DNA from: Nocardiopsis sp. TSRI0078
Lineage (GTDB): Bacteria; Actinomycetota; Actinomycetes; Streptosporangiales; Streptosporangiaceae
DNA length: 64,000 nt
Direction of reading: 5' to 3'
Assembly: GCF_001905145.1 (NCBI RefSeq)
Contig: NZ_LWLB01000023.1
Coordinates: 186,001 to 250,000 of the forward strand
Shown here: one piece after another, positions 45,886-54,344 of the stretch
How positions within the stretch are numbered: position 1 is the first letter of the stretch
Layout: every line of letters begins with the position of its first letter
The notes under the pieces: model-generated
What the model was told of the DNA's origin: nothing
Database searches by the model: none
Seen by the model: only the letters and a program-made list of their open reading frames with translations
Made by a program: the position numbers and the translations under genes

Positions 45886-46485
45886 TCACCAGTGGCGGCT
45901 CCCGGTCAGCTCGCGCACCGCGGGCAGCACGGCGTCGAGCACCGTGGGGAACCACACCGAGAACGGCAGGCTCCCGCGCATGCGCTCCAGCTCCGCGGAG
46001 TCGGCGAACGCGGTCTCGGCGACCTCGTCCGGATCGGGGCGGAGCCGATCGCGCACCAGTCCCACGAAGAGGTGGTTGTACTCCTGCTCCACCAGCCCGG
46101 AATCGGGGTCCGGGTGGTGGTAGCGCACCGTCCCGGCCTCGCGCATGAGCGCGGGCTCCACGCCCAGTTCCTCGCAGGTGCGGCGGGCGGCGGCCACGAA
46201 GGGCGGCTCCCCGGGGTGGGGGTGGCCGCAGCAGGTGTTGGACCACACCCCGGGAGAGTGGTACTTGCCGAGGGCTCGGCGCTGGAGCAGCAGGCGGCCC
46301 CGGTCGTCGAGGAGGAAGACCGAGAAGGCCCGGTGCAGTCGCCCGGGGGGCAGGTGCGCGGAGACCTTCTCCGCGGTGCCGATCGTCGTCCCGTCCTCGT
46401 CGACCAGTTCGAGCATGACCGGTGCGGCGCCGGGGTCGGCCGGGGGTGCGGTGGAGCGGTGGTCGGCGGCTGAACCGGTGGGCAT
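45886..46485 (-). CDS. idi: Isopentenyl-diphosphate delta-isomerase, type 1
   Basis: A 199-residue Nudix-fold isomerase that interconverts IPP and DMAPP, supplying the starter for isoprenoid synthesis. The catalytic cysteine lies in WSNTCCGHPHPGE, which also carries metal-binding histidines; the later acidic motif EQEYNHLFVG and the FSVFLLDDRGRLLLQRRA strand are typical. The length is that of bacterial Idi with a ~25-residue N-terminal extension. ATG 46485 is preceded by AAGGA. No other isoprenoid gene is nearby, so it is an isolated housekeeping or pigment-supporting gene, convergent with the bacteriocin operon. Confidence 0.9.
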   Translation of the reverse strand: MPTGSAADHRSTAPPADPGAAPVMLELVDEDGTTIGTAEKVSAHLPPGRLHRAFSVFLLDDRGRLLLQRRALGKYHSPGVWSNTCCGHPHPGEPPFVAAARRTCEELGVEPALMREAGTVRYHHPDPDSGLVEQEYNHLFVGLVRDRLRPDPDEVAETAFADSAELERMRGSLPFSVWFPTVLDAVLPAVRELTGSRHW

Positions 46486-46811
46486 GGGCGTCCTTCGCGT
46501 TCGGGTCGGCGGCGGATGCGGGGGCGCGGCGGCGGTTCCCAGGCTCTGTTGCTTTCCGGCTCGTACCTCGGGAGCCGAATCGATCGATATCCGTCGTGTC
46601 TCCCCTGGGTGGTCACATGCCTGCTCCACGGGACTTGAGGGACTCCTGCGAAGCGGACCCGGAGGAAAAGTGGTGACGCCTGTTCGGATACGTGGGCTGA
46701 ACAGGACCGTTGAGGCGCGGATCGGAGTTCCGCAAACCGCTGACCACCCTAGGTTCGGCCATCCGATGCGTGCAAGGAAACCACGGTTTCCATCGGCACC
46801 GGGAGGGGGAA

Positions 46812-47003
46812 ATGCCTGTCCCCTACCTACGCTGGCCCTTGTCGGACACCGCGGGGCGCGCGCTCCCGCAGGAGCGGCGCTCCCATCCCTTCGTTATGCC
46901 GTTGGCCGGCAAGGATGATCCATGGGTTCCCTCGGATCAGCCATCCCGGTCCAGGGAAGACCCACAAGGCCAGTCCATTGAATATGGACATGTCATGATG
47001 TGA
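46812..47003 (+). CDS. Possible small protein, 63 residues
   Basis: A frame starting MPVPYLRWPLSDTAGRALPQ and ending SIEYGHVMM, with the strong ribosome binding site GGGAGGGGGAA just upstream. The stop codon lies inside copy 2 of the 30-bp repeat; the matching frame in copy 1 reads SGHVVMCIPRG, so the repeat could be a shared coding tail. No family is recognised and the composition is not distinctive. It is the only candidate gene in the 637-bp gap between idi and the 47123 gene. Confidence 0.35.
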   Translation: MPVPYLRWPLSDTAGRALPQERRSHPFVMPLAGKDDPWVPSDQPSRSREDPQGQSIEYGHVMM

Positions 47004-47015
47004 ATTCCCATGGGG
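46986..47015. repeat. 30-bp direct repeat, copy 2
   Basis: Same spacing of GGACATGT, TGATGTG, ATTCCC and GGG as copy 1 at 42666-42695. It contains the small palindrome GACATGTC. Confidence 0.55.
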
Positions 47016-47122
47016 GTGCCCCGAGAAGCCGCTTCACGGCCGCATACGGAAAGGGTTACGGTCGGCCGGTGCCACAGCGGGGCTCCGCTCGCCGGGGGGC
47101 GGAGCCGCCGACGGAGGCGTGC

Positions 47123-47497
47123 TCAGGACGACTCCTCGGCCCCGGACCGCAACGCGGTGATCCGTGCGCGCAGACGCCGGAGCCACGCCGCGCTCAGGAC
47201 CAGCACCACCGCCAACACCACCGACTGGAGGACCGCGTCCCCGTCCCAGGCGTCCATGATCACCGCGTGCACCGGGATCGCGACGAGCAGCCCCGCGATC
47301 ACCAGGGCGACCACGACCACGAACGCCCGGAAGCGGTACAGCAGGCCCGCACGGTCGCGGACGGCCTCCGACTCAGTGAGGCCACCCGCGCGCAGACGCT
47401 CGACGACCCTGCGCATCCTCGCCTCGTGCAGGAAACCGAGCACGATGGTGGCGGCTCCGAAGACCAGGCCGGTAATGGAGACGATGACGTAGAACAA
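47123..47497 (-). CDS. Small membrane protein
   Basis: A 124-residue protein with three predicted membrane helices: an N-terminal VIVSITGLVFGAATIVLGFL, a central AFVVVVALVIAGLLVAIPVH and a C-terminal SVVLAVVLVLSAAWL, followed by a short basic tail. Between the first two is a charged helix (HEARMRRVVERLRAGGLTES). The start is assigned to a TTG at 47497 because GGGGAGG lies 6 bp upstream and no ATG or GTG is nearby. The function is unknown. Convergent with the short candidate at 46812. Confidence 0.6.
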   Translation of the reverse strand: MFYVIVSITGLVFGAATIVLGFLHEARMRRVVERLRAGGLTESEAVRDRAGLLYRFRAFVVVVALVIAGLLVAIPVHAVIMDAWDGDAVLQSVVLAVVLVLSAAWLRRLRARITALRSGAEESS

Positions 47498-47682
47498 CGT
47501 GGACCTCCCCGGAGGCCGTGGCCTCCGGCACAGGGATCCGCCCGTATCGGGGGAACCGTGGACGGTGACGGACCGGAAACCTTCCCCCGAGCGCGCGAAC
47601 CATGCGGGGCGTGCGACGCGTGACGCCCCCGGTCGAGGACCAGCGGCCAACAGCAGCACCGCGCTGGGCCGGGTCGCGTCAC

Positions 47683-47698
47683 TTCGGTGGAGACCGAA
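47683..47698. promoter_or_regulatory. Small inverted repeat upstream of PEPM-like gene
   Basis: TTCGGT and ACCGAA are separated by GGAG, centred about 33 bp before the ATG at 47723. A possible operator or short hairpin; nothing else supports a role. Confidence 0.3.
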
Positions 47699-47722
47699 AC
47701 GACACGGCCGTAACGTCACCCC

Positions 47723-48745
47723 ATGACCTCACCAGCAGAACGCGTCAACGGGCACGCCGGCGTCCGTGCCGTCCCCGGCGACCCCGCGCCCACTGTTCCG
47801 CCCGTCCGCGACGATGCCGCGGGCGCTCCGCCGGAGGACGGCCCGGCGCGGCCGCGGCGCACGGCCGTGCGTTCCGACGACGGCACCGCCGCACGGGAGG
47901 GGGAGGTCCCTTCCCCGGAGGGGTCGAGCCCCGGCGAGCGGTTCCGCGCCCTGCACCGGGCGGGCGCTCCGCTGCTGCTGCCCAACGCCTGGGACCACGC
48001 CTCGGCGGCCGCCCTGGCCGCGGCGGGGTTCCGTGCGGTGGGGACCACCAGCCTGGGCGTGGCCGCGGCGGCCGGGCTCCCCGACGGCCGGGGGCTCGCG
48101 CGCGAGCAGACGCTGCGGCTGGCCCGCGGCCTGTCCCGGCTGGACGTGCTGGTCAGCGTGGACGTCGAGGGCGGCTTCGACGCCTCACCCGCGCGGGTGG
48201 CCGCCCTGGCCGCCGAACTGGAGCGGCTGGGGATCGCGGGGATCAACCTGGAGGACGGCCTCGCGGACGGCGGGCTGGCCGACGTCGCCCGGCAGCGGTC
48301 CGTCATCAGCGCGGTGAAGGAGGAGGCGCCGTCGCTGTTCCTCAACGCCCGCACCGACACCTGGTGGCTGACCGGGCACACCGAGCGCACGGCCGAACGG
48401 ACGGCGGAGCGGGCCGCCGCCTACGAGGAGGCGGGCGCCGACGGGGTGTTCGTCCCCGGTCTGCGCGACGAGGAGGAGATCGCGGCACTGGCCGGCGCCC
48501 TGCGCGTCCCGCTCAACGTCCTCCACTCCCCCGCCGGTCCGCCGCTCCGGGTCCTCGCCGAGTTGGGCGTGCGCCGGGTGAGCTGCGGTTCGCTGCTCTT
48601 TCGCGCCGCCCTGCGCGGGGCCCTCGCGGCGGTCGAGGCGGTGGCGTCGGACCTGCCCCTGCCCGAGGGCGTTCCGGGCTACGACGAGGCCCAGGCCCTC
48701 GCGGAGCGGTTCGCGGCGCCGCGGGGGCGGCCGGTGAGCGGGTAG
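47723..48745 (+). CDS. Isocitrate lyase/PEP mutase family enzyme
   Basis: A 340-residue protein. From about residue 75 it matches the PEP mutase/isocitrate lyase superfamily: LLLPNAWDHASAAALAAAGF, SVDVEGGFDASP, GINLEDGL and FLNARTDTWW, with the metal-binding aspartates and catalytic-lid region in place. Members of this short branch act as carboxyphosphonoenolpyruvate mutase-like or oxaloacetate-hydrolase-like C-C or C-P lyases; the reaction cannot be fixed. The first ~70 residues are a disordered Pro/Ala/Glu-rich extension absent from the family, so the true start may be internal. No Shine-Dalgarno sequence precedes the ATG at 47723. Confidence 0.75.
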   Translation: MTSPAERVNGHAGVRAVPGDPAPTVPPVRDDAAGAPPEDGPARPRRTAVRSDDGTAAREGEVPSPEGSSPGERFRALHRAGAPLLLPNAWDHASAAALAAAGFRAVGTTSLGVAAAAGLPDGRGLAREQTLRLARGLSRLDVLVSVDVEGGFDASPARVAALAAELERLGIAGINLEDGLADGGLADVARQRSVISAVKEEAPSLFLNARTDTWWLTGHTERTAERTAERAAAYEEAGADGVFVPGLRDEEEIAALAGALRVPLNVLHSPAGPPLRVLAELGVRRVSCGSLLFRAALRGALAAVEAVASDLPLPEGVPGYDEAQALAERFAAPRGRPVSG

Positions 48746-48772
48746 GGGCGTCCGGGCCGCTGTCCGTGAAGG

Positions 48773-50023
48773 TCAGTTACAGCAACACGGACAGCACTCA
48801 CAGTACTCACAGCAGTTACAGGGGTTACAAGCACTACAGCAATCGCAGTAACCGCACCAGGCGTCACGCGGCTTGCCCGACCACGGCCCGGGGTGGGGGT
48901 CGCGGCAGCAGAACTGGCAGGTGGAGCACATGAACAGGGCGGTCGCGCAGCCCGCCAGGAACCCCCGCTGCCTGGGCGGGTGCCGAAGCTCGGGGGTGTC
49001 GCACGAGCAGGCGACGCAGCAGCCGCCCTTGTCCCCGCCCGAGCCGGAGCCGCCCCCGTGTCCGTCGCCGTACTCGGCGTCATGGGCCCCGTCCCCGTCA
49101 CTTCGCCGCTGATGGGGCTGCTGCTGGTGGTGGGGGTGGTCGTTCTGGTGGTGGCCCCGGCCCGGATACCCGCCGTGGGCGAAGGCGCGGCCGACGGCGC
49201 GGTGCAGCTCCCCCACCAGGAGCGCGCGGACCAGGCGGTCGTCGGCGAACCCGGCCTCCTCCAGCGCCAGCCGGACACCCAGGACGGCGTCGTCGCACAG
49301 CTCGCGGGCCCGGCCGTTCCCGGTGCCGGTGGCCGTGAGCGGGTTCCAGGCGCCTCGTCCCCGGTCCTGCTCACGGTCCTCGACCGCGTCCAGCAGGTGC
49401 GCGACCCGGCCGAACAGGCGTCCCGCCTCGCGCAGCGGTTCGATGTTGCCGGGACGCCCCGCCAGGACCGCGGTGTGCGCGAACGCCTCGCCGGTGGCCT
49501 CCTCGGTCGGCCGGGTCACCGCCAGGACGTCGGTGCCCGGTCCCGCCGCGAGTTCGGCCTCCCGCTGCCGGTCGACCACCGCGACCAGCGCGGCGCCGTC
49601 GAACCCGAGTCCGGCGCCCGCCTCCCGCGCGTCGCGACGCCAGCGCTCGGCCACCCGCCCGGCGAGGGCGCGCACGCCGCGGCGGGCGTAGGGGCCGTCG
49701 CCGTCCTCGACGTGGTCGGCGATCCTGGCCGAGGCCAGCATCAGCGACACCGCCGCCGCCAGGTGGGCGCCGGGACCGTCGGCGACCTCGGCCCCGCGCA
49801 TGCCGCGCAGGGGGCAGCGGCCGGCCCGGCGCGTACCGGCGCACTCCTCGGACTGCGCCGCCGCCAGGACCGACACCACCAGCCCGTCGTGGTTGGTGGC
49901 GATCCGGGAGGCCTGGCCGTGGCCGTCGCGCAGTGCCAGGCACAGCCCGCACATGTGGGACATCCACTCCTTTGCCAGTCCGTCGGACAACGTGTGCCGA
50001 CAGGGACGCAGGATTCCGAACAC
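48773..50023 (-). CDS. DUF5685 family protein with cysteine-saturated tail
   Basis: A 416-residue protein of the DUF5685 family, recognised by the start VFGILRPCRHTLSDGL and by EWMSHMCGLCLALRDGHG. The GTG at 50023, after GAGG, is therefore the likely start. The helical core (to about residue 265) is followed by a His-rich stretch (HHQNDHPHHQQQPHQRR), a Gly-rich stretch and then an exceptional cysteine tail: CCVACSCDTPELRH, CSTCQFCCRD, and a last ~30 residues of CxxC and CCxxC repeats. The tail looks like a metal-binding module, joined to the core by a hydrophobic segment (GFLAGCATALFMC). Function unknown; some family neighbours are linked with peptide modification or metal handling. Confidence 0.78.
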   Translation of the reverse strand: MFGILRPCRHTLSDGLAKEWMSHMCGLCLALRDGHGQASRIATNHDGLVVSVLAAAQSEECAGTRRAGRCPLRGMRGAEVADGPGAHLAAAVSLMLASARIADHVEDGDGPYARRGVRALAGRVAERWRRDAREAGAGLGFDGAALVAVVDRQREAELAAGPGTDVLAVTRPTEEATGEAFAHTAVLAGRPGNIEPLREAGRLFGRVAHLLDAVEDREQDRGRGAWNPLTATGTGNGRARELCDDAVLGVRLALEEAGFADDRLVRALLVGELHRAVGRAFAHGGYPGRGHHQNDHPHHQQQPHQRRSDGDGAHDAEYGDGHGGGSGSGGDKGGCCVACSCDTPELRHPPRQRGFLAGCATALFMCSTCQFCCRDPHPGPWSGKPRDAWCGYCDCCSACNPCNCCEYCECCPCCCN

Positions 50024-50058
50024 GGGCTGGCACCTCGTCTTCCACCGCCGCGGCGGTC

Positions 50059-50462
50059 GTGTGCTGGACAACGGGGTTCGACGCCGAGCCGCCGCCGGAG
50101 GGTAGGGCCGGGGACTTCGCGTTCGTCGACGACCTTCCCGCCGAGTGCCGGTACACCGAGGAGCCGCTCCCACAGGAGTTCACCGACGCGTTCGCCGAGG
50201 CCGCACGCGAGGCATGGGAGGGGTGGAACGACGGCCGACCGCCCTTCGCCGCACGCGTGGTGCTGCGCGACGCCGTCTGGCACTGGACCGACTCCAACGC
50301 CCGGAGCTTCGAGGCGGCGGGGCGACTCGCCGCGAGGGAGATCCTGGGCTGCGCCGAGGAGGGCCGCGCCCCCGCCCGGTCGGTCGCGGCGCACGCGGAG
50401 GCCGACCGCTACCGCCGATGCCCAGGACACCGCCGCCTCCCGGCGCGGAACCGTCCGCCTGA
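50059..50462 (+). pseudogene. Frameshifted paralogue of the 59797 gene
   Basis: From GTG 50059 the frame encodes GFDAEPPPEGRAGDFAFVDD, LPQEFTDAFAEAAREAWEGW and FAARVVLRDAVWHW, clearly related to the 164-residue protein at 59797-60291 (FAFTDDLPATC, LPEEFVRAF, YAARVVLRDAIRH). Near 50375-50400 the similarity jumps to the next frame, which ends PLPPMPRTPPPPGAEPSA with a stop at 50462, matching PVPPMPRTLRPSGGSPPT in the intact copy. The original frame instead runs on to 50790, antisense through the SUKH gene. The N-terminus is also about 25 residues short. A sequencing error cannot be excluded. Divergent from DUF5685 with a 35-bp gap. Confidence 0.55.
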
Positions 50463-50522
50463 GGCGCCCGGTTCCGCTCCCGGAACGCGCCGCCCGCAGG
50501 GGGCGGGCGGCGCACGGCACCG

Positions 50523-51212
50523 TCAGGGCCGGGCCGCCGCGGTGCGGGAGGCCTCCCGCAGCCACGCCAGGTACCAGTCCGTGAAGGTCAGGGGCCTGCC
50601 GTCCGCACCGGTGAGCGGCCGCAGGTCCTCGTCGTCGACGCGGCCGTCGTTCCACATGCGCCCGGCCTCAGGACCGGACACGACCAGCCACTGCCGTAGC
50701 GCGCAGCCCAGATGGCACAGGCACAGCGCCCCGGCCGTGCGGTCCTCGGCCCACAGGAGGTCGCCCATGCGCGCGTCCCAGGCCTCGTAGACCCTGTCGA
50801 ACTCCTCGATGTCCCCGAAGTCCTCCTCCGCGGGCTCCTGGGCCCGCAGGGCGGCCAGGGACGCCGGATCGGGCCCGGTGACCGGGAACGGCTCCGCCAG
50901 CCGCGACGGCGCGGCCAGGTCGGCGCCGTCGCCCTGCCACCGCCACCGGCCGTCCGCCCCCCTGACCACGGGGAAGACGCCGTAGGCGGGTCCGGCGCCG
51001 CCCGCGCCCACCCTGAGCAGGAACTCCCGGTACCCCTCCGGCAGGCGCGTCCCCAGCTGTCCCTCCACCTCGGCCAGTTCCCCGGGCGTCAGCGGGTCCA
51101 GCAGCTCGAAACCGTGGGAGCGGGCTCCGAACACCTCCCCGGCGCCGGGTTCCCGTGCCAGCTCCCGTACCCGCTCGCGGACTCCGGTCCACACATCCGT
51201 ACTCGTGTCCAT
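50523..51212 (-). CDS. SMI1/KNR4 (SUKH) family protein
   Basis: A 229-residue member of the SUKH superfamily. The central FELLDPLTPGELAEVEGQLG, RLPEGYREFLLRVGAGGAGP and YGVFPV segments are the family hallmark. SUKH proteins are often immunity proteins against polymorphic toxins, but in actinobacteria many stand alone. No toxin gene is adjacent; the WD40 protein follows in the other direction of transcription order (51265-53442, same strand, upstream). The ATG at 51212 lacks a clear ribosome binding site. The gap to the WD40 stop is 52 bp, so the two may form an operon. Confidence 0.82.
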   Translation of the reverse strand: MDTSTDVWTGVRERVRELAREPGAGEVFGARSHGFELLDPLTPGELAEVEGQLGTRLPEGYREFLLRVGAGGAGPAYGVFPVVRGADGRWRWQGDGADLAAPSRLAEPFPVTGPDPASLAALRAQEPAEEDFGDIEEFDRVYEAWDARMGDLLWAEDRTAGALCLCHLGCALRQWLVVSGPEAGRMWNDGRVDDEDLRPLTGADGRPLTFTDWYLAWLREASRTAAARP

Positions 51213-51264
51213 GGCGGCATCGTAGGGAGCACCGGAGACAGTGCGGCGGTGGCGGACCGGCGCA

Positions 51265-53442
51265 CTACCCCCGCAAGAGGCCGCCGCCGAGCACGTCGTA
51301 AACGCGTACCCCGGCGTCGCCGGTGACGGCCAGGGCGCGTTCGTCGGACGAGAACGCCACCCCGTTCACGCCCCCGGTGACCCTCGTCCGGCTGAGGGGT
51401 TCCAGGGTGCGGGCATCGTGCAGGGCGATCACCCCGTGGTTGCCGCACCAGGCCAGACGGGTGCGGCCCACGGCCAGGTCGCGCGGGTAGTCGGTCCACG
51501 CGTCCTCGCCGCGGGTTCCCCTTGAACGCGTGCGGGCCAACTGCTCTCCCGTGTCGACGTCCCACAGGATCATCACGATCTCCTCCACCCAGTCACCGCC
51601 CCGCTCCCAGCTGACGGTGCGCTGCTGCACGGTGACGAGCCGGTCGGCCCCGGGGCCGAACCGGACCAGCATCCACCGGCCCTCGGGTCTGGCCTCGCTG
51701 AGCCTGCGGCTGCCTCCGTCGCGGAGGTCGAAGAGGATGACGGGGGCCAGGCCCCCCGCGAGCGCGTACAGCTCACGCCCGGGACTGACCGCGTCCGGGA
51801 TACGGCTGCCGTACCAGCTCGCGTACTGGTCGTAGTCGCGCCCCTCCCTGCGCGCGGCCTCGACCCGTTCCCGGACCTCCTCGGTGCCGGTGTGCGGGAA
51901 GGGGCACTGTTCCCCGACCGGCTCGACCCTGCTCGGATCACGCGCGTCGGCCACGTACCACCGCCGCTCCTGGATGGACCGCACCGCCACGTGCGCGCCG
52001 TCGGGACTCCACACGGGGTCGGTGAACCGCGGAGCGGACCGCTCCGGGCCCGTGTGCCCGCCGCGCCGGAGGTCCCACAGACGCACCCCGGACTCTCCGG
52101 CGGTGGCGACCGTCGCGCCTCCGGGGCTCCAGGCCAGGTCCGTGGTCTCCTCCGGGGCACAGTCGATCCGGGCCCGCGGGGACACCGCACCGGTGGCCCC
52201 GGCGTCCCACAGGGCGAGGTGCGCCCACCCCCCGTGCCGGGACCGCAGTTCGGCGAGGGTGGCCCCGTCGGGGGACCACTCCACGGCCTTCGCCCAGGGG
52301 TCCTCGGATCCGCGTTCGGAACGCCACAGGACCTGTTCGGCTCCGGGATCGCACAGGGTCAGTTCGTGGCTGGAGAACACCCAGGCCCGCTCCCCGTCGG
52401 GGTGCCAGCGGACTCCGGACGGGGAGTCCCACGGCACTCCCCGCGCCCACACCCGGCACCGGGGACCGCCGTACGGGTCGGGCCAGGTCACCAGGAGGCT
52501 CTCCGGAACCCCGCGCGCCCCTCCCGGCGCGGACTCACTGCCCTGGGCCAGGGCCGCGAGAGCGCCACCGGAGTGCCAGTGCAGGTCGAGCACCCGCCGT
52601 ACCCTGTCGCCGGGCAGGAGCCACGGAGGCTGCTCCTCCCCGTCCACCGCCCACAGGCGCACACCGATGTCCTCGCCGATGGCGAGCGTCCGTGAGTCGG
52701 GCGACCAGGCGATGACGGGCCGGTCCCCGTACCAGGAGCGCGGCGCGGTGGGGGTGGCGGCATGTTCCCGCCAGGTGGCGGTGTCGTAGACGAGCACCAT
52801 GCGCACGTGCTCGATCCGGCTCTCCCACCCGTGGACGTCGTCGGCGTCGTACTCTCCCAGATCGGGGAAGCGGTCGCTCTTGCCGAGCACCGCGAGCCGC
52901 CGCCCGTCGGGGCTCCACACCGCCCGGTCCAGGGCCGCGCCCCGGATGTCCAGGCGCCGCTCCTGCCGCCAGGTCCGGGCGTCCCAGATCCGTACGGTGG
53001 CGTCGTGGGCGCCGACCGTGGCCAGCCTCTCCCCGTCGGGGGACCAGGCCACGGAGCACACCGGTGCGCGGTGCCCGGTCAGCACCCGCAGCAGCCGTGC
53101 GTCGACCGGGGCCGCGTCGGGGCCGCGTTCGGCCAGGCGCACCGGAGGCAGGACCTCGTCGGCCCCGGTCAGCCACCCGGACACCCGTGGTTCGCGGGCG
53201 AGGACGTCATGCAGCGTGCAGGCGGTCTCGGTCCGGTCGCGGGAGTGTGTGAGCAGGTGGGCACGGGTGAGCAGCAGCCGCCGCAACCGTCCGGGCGCGG
53301 AGTCGGAGTCGGCTGCGTCGGGAACATGCTCGGCCAGTTCGTCGGCGACCCGTTCCGGTCCCCGTGCGAACACGCGGTCCACGAGGTTGGCGTAGTCCCT
53401 GATCCAGGAGGCGTAGTCACGAGGGGCAGGGGAATCACTCAC
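51265..53442 (-). CDS. WD40-repeat propeller protein
   Basis: A 725-residue protein. The first ~130 residues are helical with no recognised domain; the rest holds about eight WD40-like blades, each around a WSPDG core (SVAWSPDGERLATVG, AVWSPDGRRLAVLG, IAWSPDSRTLAIGE, VEWSPDGATLAEL, LAWSPGGATVATAG and others). Actinobacterial proteins of this kind often carry a kinase, caspase-like or TIR domain at the N-terminus, but none is visible here. GTG 53442 is chosen because the MSDSPAPRD start fits; longer frames reach 53610. It probably works as a scaffold or sensor. It lies 52 bp upstream of the SUKH gene on the same strand. Confidence 0.75.
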   Translation of the reverse strand: MSDSPAPRDYASWIRDYANLVDRVFARGPERVADELAEHVPDAADSDSAPGRLRRLLLTRAHLLTHSRDRTETACTLHDVLAREPRVSGWLTGADEVLPPVRLAERGPDAAPVDARLLRVLTGHRAPVCSVAWSPDGERLATVGAHDATVRIWDARTWRQERRLDIRGAALDRAVWSPDGRRLAVLGKSDRFPDLGEYDADDVHGWESRIEHVRMVLVYDTATWREHAATPTAPRSWYGDRPVIAWSPDSRTLAIGEDIGVRLWAVDGEEQPPWLLPGDRVRRVLDLHWHSGGALAALAQGSESAPGGARGVPESLLVTWPDPYGGPRCRVWARGVPWDSPSGVRWHPDGERAWVFSSHELTLCDPGAEQVLWRSERGSEDPWAKAVEWSPDGATLAELRSRHGGWAHLALWDAGATGAVSPRARIDCAPEETTDLAWSPGGATVATAGESGVRLWDLRRGGHTGPERSAPRFTDPVWSPDGAHVAVRSIQERRWYVADARDPSRVEPVGEQCPFPHTGTEEVRERVEAARREGRDYDQYASWYGSRIPDAVSPGRELYALAGGLAPVILFDLRDGGSRRLSEARPEGRWMLVRFGPGADRLVTVQQRTVSWERGGDWVEEIVMILWDVDTGEQLARTRSRGTRGEDAWTDYPRDLAVGRTRLAWCGNHGVIALHDARTLEPLSRTRVTGGVNGVAFSSDERALAVTGDAGVRVYDVLGGGLLRG

Positions 53443-53594
53443 GTCCGGCCACGCTAGCGGTCTCCGGGGCCGCCGTGCCCCGGGTGGCCGCTTCCGGACA
53501 TGTTCCGCCTCTCGGCAGGGGGACTTCCCGACCCGCGGCCGGGGCGTGGTGTTCGGGCTGCACGTCTTGCGCGCCGCTCTGCTTGACTGGGCCC

Positions 53595-54263
53595 ATGGCT
53601 GAGCTCTCACGTGACCACCTGTTGGATCTGGCCGGCCAGAAGTCCTTCGACCGCGGCCTGGACTACCTCGGACGGGTGTCGGGGCTGCGAAAGCGCGGGA
53701 AGGCCGTGCACGCCACCGTCGGCGGACAGCGGCGCTACCGGGTGCGGCTCACCGCCGAGGGGGCCTTCTCCTGGCACTGCGACTGCCCCTGGGCCCAGGA
53801 GGGCAACTGCTGCAAGCACGTGGTCGCGGTGGGCCTGGTGCACCTGTACGAACGCGAACACGGCGGTGCCGCACCGTCGGTGCCCGATATCGCCTCCCAC
53901 CTGGACACCCTCGACCGCGAACAGCTCGTGGGGCTATTGCTGGAGGAGGCCGACCGCTCCCCCGCGCTCACCCTGGCCCTGGAGGCACGTGCGGCGGTGG
54001 CGGCCCGGGACCCGGAGGCGTTGCGGACCCTGTTCGAGGGCGCGCTGCGCGTGACCGAACCGGTGCCCTACGAACAGGCGGCAGAGTACGCCCGGGTGGT
54101 GCACAGCGCCGCTGACGCGGTACGTGAGCTGGAGCGCTCCGGCCAGGTCGAGGCCGCCGGGGAGTTCCTCGACACCGTGCTCACTCTCACCGATGAAGCG
54201 GAGGAGATGGTCGAGGACCCCGACGGTGAGGTCCTGTCGGCGCTGGAGCACCTGCGCGGGTAG
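53595..54263 (+). CDS. SWIM zinc-finger protein
   Basis: A 222-residue protein with a SWIM zinc finger near residue 60-80: WHCDCPWAQEGNCCKHVVAV, giving the C-x-C-x(n)-C-x-H pattern. The N-terminal FDRGLDYLGRVSGLRKRGKAVHA is the usual entry into this domain. The C-terminal half is helical and acidic. SWIM domains bind nucleic acid or protein; related bacterial genes often sit next to SWI/SNF helicases, but none is present here. The ATG at 53595 has little Shine-Dalgarno support. It is convergent with the truncated cysteine synthase gene. Confidence 0.82.
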   Translation: MAELSRDHLLDLAGQKSFDRGLDYLGRVSGLRKRGKAVHATVGGQRRYRVRLTAEGAFSWHCDCPWAQEGNCCKHVVAVGLVHLYEREHGGAAPSVPDIASHLDTLDREQLVGLLLEEADRSPALTLALEARAAVAARDPEALRTLFEGALRVTEPVPYEQAAEYARVVHSAADAVRELERSGQVEAAGEFLDTVLTLTDEAEEMVEDPDGEVLSALEHLRG

Positions 54264-54344
54264 GAGACCATCGGTGCCGCGGACGAACCGGCCGAGGGAC
54301 GCCGTGTTTCCCGGCATCCCTCGGCCCCGGGCACGGACTCGTCC

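Noticed and set aside
48780..48860. Apparent simple-sequence repeat of CAG/TAC units
   Set aside because: It is the cysteine-codon-rich end of the DUF5685 gene read on the opposite strand.
50463..50790. Continuation of the 50059 frame to 50790
   Set aside because: Antisense to the SUKH gene and without similarity to the intact paralogue, which ends where the shifted frame stops at 50462.
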